Below are positions 5,340 through 6,222 of a stretch of DNA of 6,222 nucleotides, one piece after another (positions within the stretch are counted from its first letter, which is position 1; every line of letters starts with the position of its first letter). The stretch covers positions 1 through 6,222 of the forward strand of contig CAIYQF010000239.1 of NCBI GenBank assembly GCA_903928325.1, in the 5' to 3' direction. A model generated the notes under the pieces. That model ran no database searches, was not told where the DNA came from, and saw only the letters and a program-made list of their open reading frames with translations. The translations under genes and the position numbers were made by a program. The stretch comes from an uncultured beta proteobacterium (GTDB taxonomy: Bacteria > Pseudomonadota > Gammaproteobacteria > Burkholderiales > Burkholderiaceae_C).

Positions 5340-6222
5340 ATGAATGCAACGCCTCATCCACTCACCGCAGCCATTGAATTGGTAGGGCTGACCAAGCGCT
5401 TTGGCCCTGGGGTAAAGCCTGCGGTAGACAATATCAACCTTCGGATTGCCAGTGGAAGCTATTGCTGCCTGCTGGGGCCTTCGGGCTGCGGCAAGAGCAC
5501 CACCTTGCGCATGGTGGCCGGTCACGAAACCGTGAGCGAGGGCGATATTTTGTTGGACAACCGCAACATCACCGACCTGCCTGCTGCTGCACGGGGGACG
5601 GCGATGATGTTCCAAAGCTTTGCCTTGTTTCCGCATTTGAGTGCGCTGGACAACGTGGCGTTCAGTCTCAAGATGAAGGGCGTGGCCAAGGCGCAGCGCC
5701 TAGAGCAAGCGCGCAGCTTGCTGGACCGCGTGGCCATGGGCCATTTGGCCGATCGCAAGCCCGGTGAGTTGTCCGGTGGGCAGCAGCAGCGCGTGGCCCT
5801 GGCGCGTGCGCTCATCACCCAACCTCGGGTTTTGCTATTGGACGAGCCATTGTCTGCGCTAGACCCGTTTTTACGTATTCAGATGCGTGCCGAATTACGC
5901 CGCTGGCAAAAAGAGTTGGGTCTGACTTTTATCCATGTGACCCACTCTCAAGAGGAAGCCATGGCCTTGGCTGACACCATGGTGGTGATGAATCATGGGG
6001 TCATTGAGCAAACCGGCGCGCCCCATGAAATCTACAACCGCCCGGCCAACGAGTTCGTTGCGCGATTCATGGGTGGACACAACGTGATCGACACCGTTGG
6101 GGGCAAAGTGGGTGTACGTACCGACCATATTGCGCTCTCGCCCCTGAACGGCGCCGACGCTGAAGCTGGGCACGCCCAGGCCGCAGTGGTGTCGGATGTG
6201 GAATACCAAGGCACCTATGTAC
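5340..6222 (+). CDS. PotA-like ABC importer ATP-binding subunit, cut by the right edge
   Basis: The first 294 codons of an ABC ATPase of the spermidine/putrescine-iron-sulfate type, powering import through partner permeases and a periplasmic binding protein that should lie beyond the edge. The nucleotide-binding domain is complete: Walker A GPSGCGKST at 46-54, Q-loop Q92 in MMFQSFALFPH, signature LSGGQQQ at 144-150, Walker B LLLDEP at 165-170 with D-loop SALD, and H-loop H202 in VTHSQEEA. After FVARFMGGHNVI (about 239-250) a C-terminal TOBE-like regulatory domain begins and is cut; these proteins usually reach about 350 residues. ATG 5340 is the only reasonable start, since the frame has a stop at 5328-5330, but its ribosome-binding site is weak. 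Substrate cannot be told from this subunit. Context suggests the compound handled by the upstream hydrolases; polyamine or another small N-compound is equally possible. Confidence 0.9.
   Translation, partial: MNATPHPLTAAIELVGLTKRFGPGVKPAVDNINLRIASGSYCCLLGPSGCGKSTTLRMVAGHETVSEGDILLDNRNITDLPAAARGTAMMFQSFALFPHLSALDNVAFSLKMKGVAKAQRLEQARSLLDRVAMGHLADRKPGELSGGQQQRVALARALITQPRVLLLDEPLSALDPFLRIQMRAELRRWQKELGLTFIHVTHSQEEAMALADTMVVMNHGVIEQTGAPHEIYNRPANEFVARFMGGHNVIDTVGGKVGVRTDHIALSPLNGADAEAGHAQAAVVSDVEYQGTYV

Overview
The window is 6.2 kb of GC-rich, almost wholly coding bacterial DNA. Codon choice, gene content and protein flavour suggest a betaproteobacterium, most likely Burkholderiales and close to Comamonadaceae. 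That placement is inferred from general resemblance, not from a search. I see no rRNA, tRNA, CRISPR array, transposase or long repeat.

Layout. Left block (1-1357, minus strand): the first 452 codons of an acetoacetyl-CoA synthetase, running off the left edge. A 104-bp divergent gap (1358-1461) follows, with two short inverted repeats just before the next start. Middle block (1462-5154, plus strand) is a compact gene string: an amidase-signature hydrolase; a cytosolic polysaccharide-deacetylase-fold hydrolase of the HpPgdA / cyclic-imide-hydrolase type; a 102-residue protein of unknown function starting MCGVCG; and a CobW/COG0523 G3E GTPase that overlaps it by 4 bp (ATGA). Right block: a 185-bp gap with a GC hairpin and a locally AT-rich, repeat-containing stretch, then the ATPase subunit of a PotA-like ABC importer (5340 to the right edge, incomplete).

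How the genes may work together. The deacetylase-fold protein has no signal peptide and keeps the metal-site pattern D14/H86/H90 of the HpPgdA group. That group is related to bacterial imidases, which open cyclic imides to half-amides. The amidase just upstream is a candidate half-amidase, releasing ammonia and a dicarboxylate. The CobW GTPase could load metal into the hydrolase, and the ABC system could import the substrate. This gives a plausible uptake, metal-loading, ring-opening and deamidation locus for a cyclic imide or related N-compound. The enzyme families are seen in the sequence; the pathway is inference. The divergent acetoacetyl-CoA synthetase may be unrelated.
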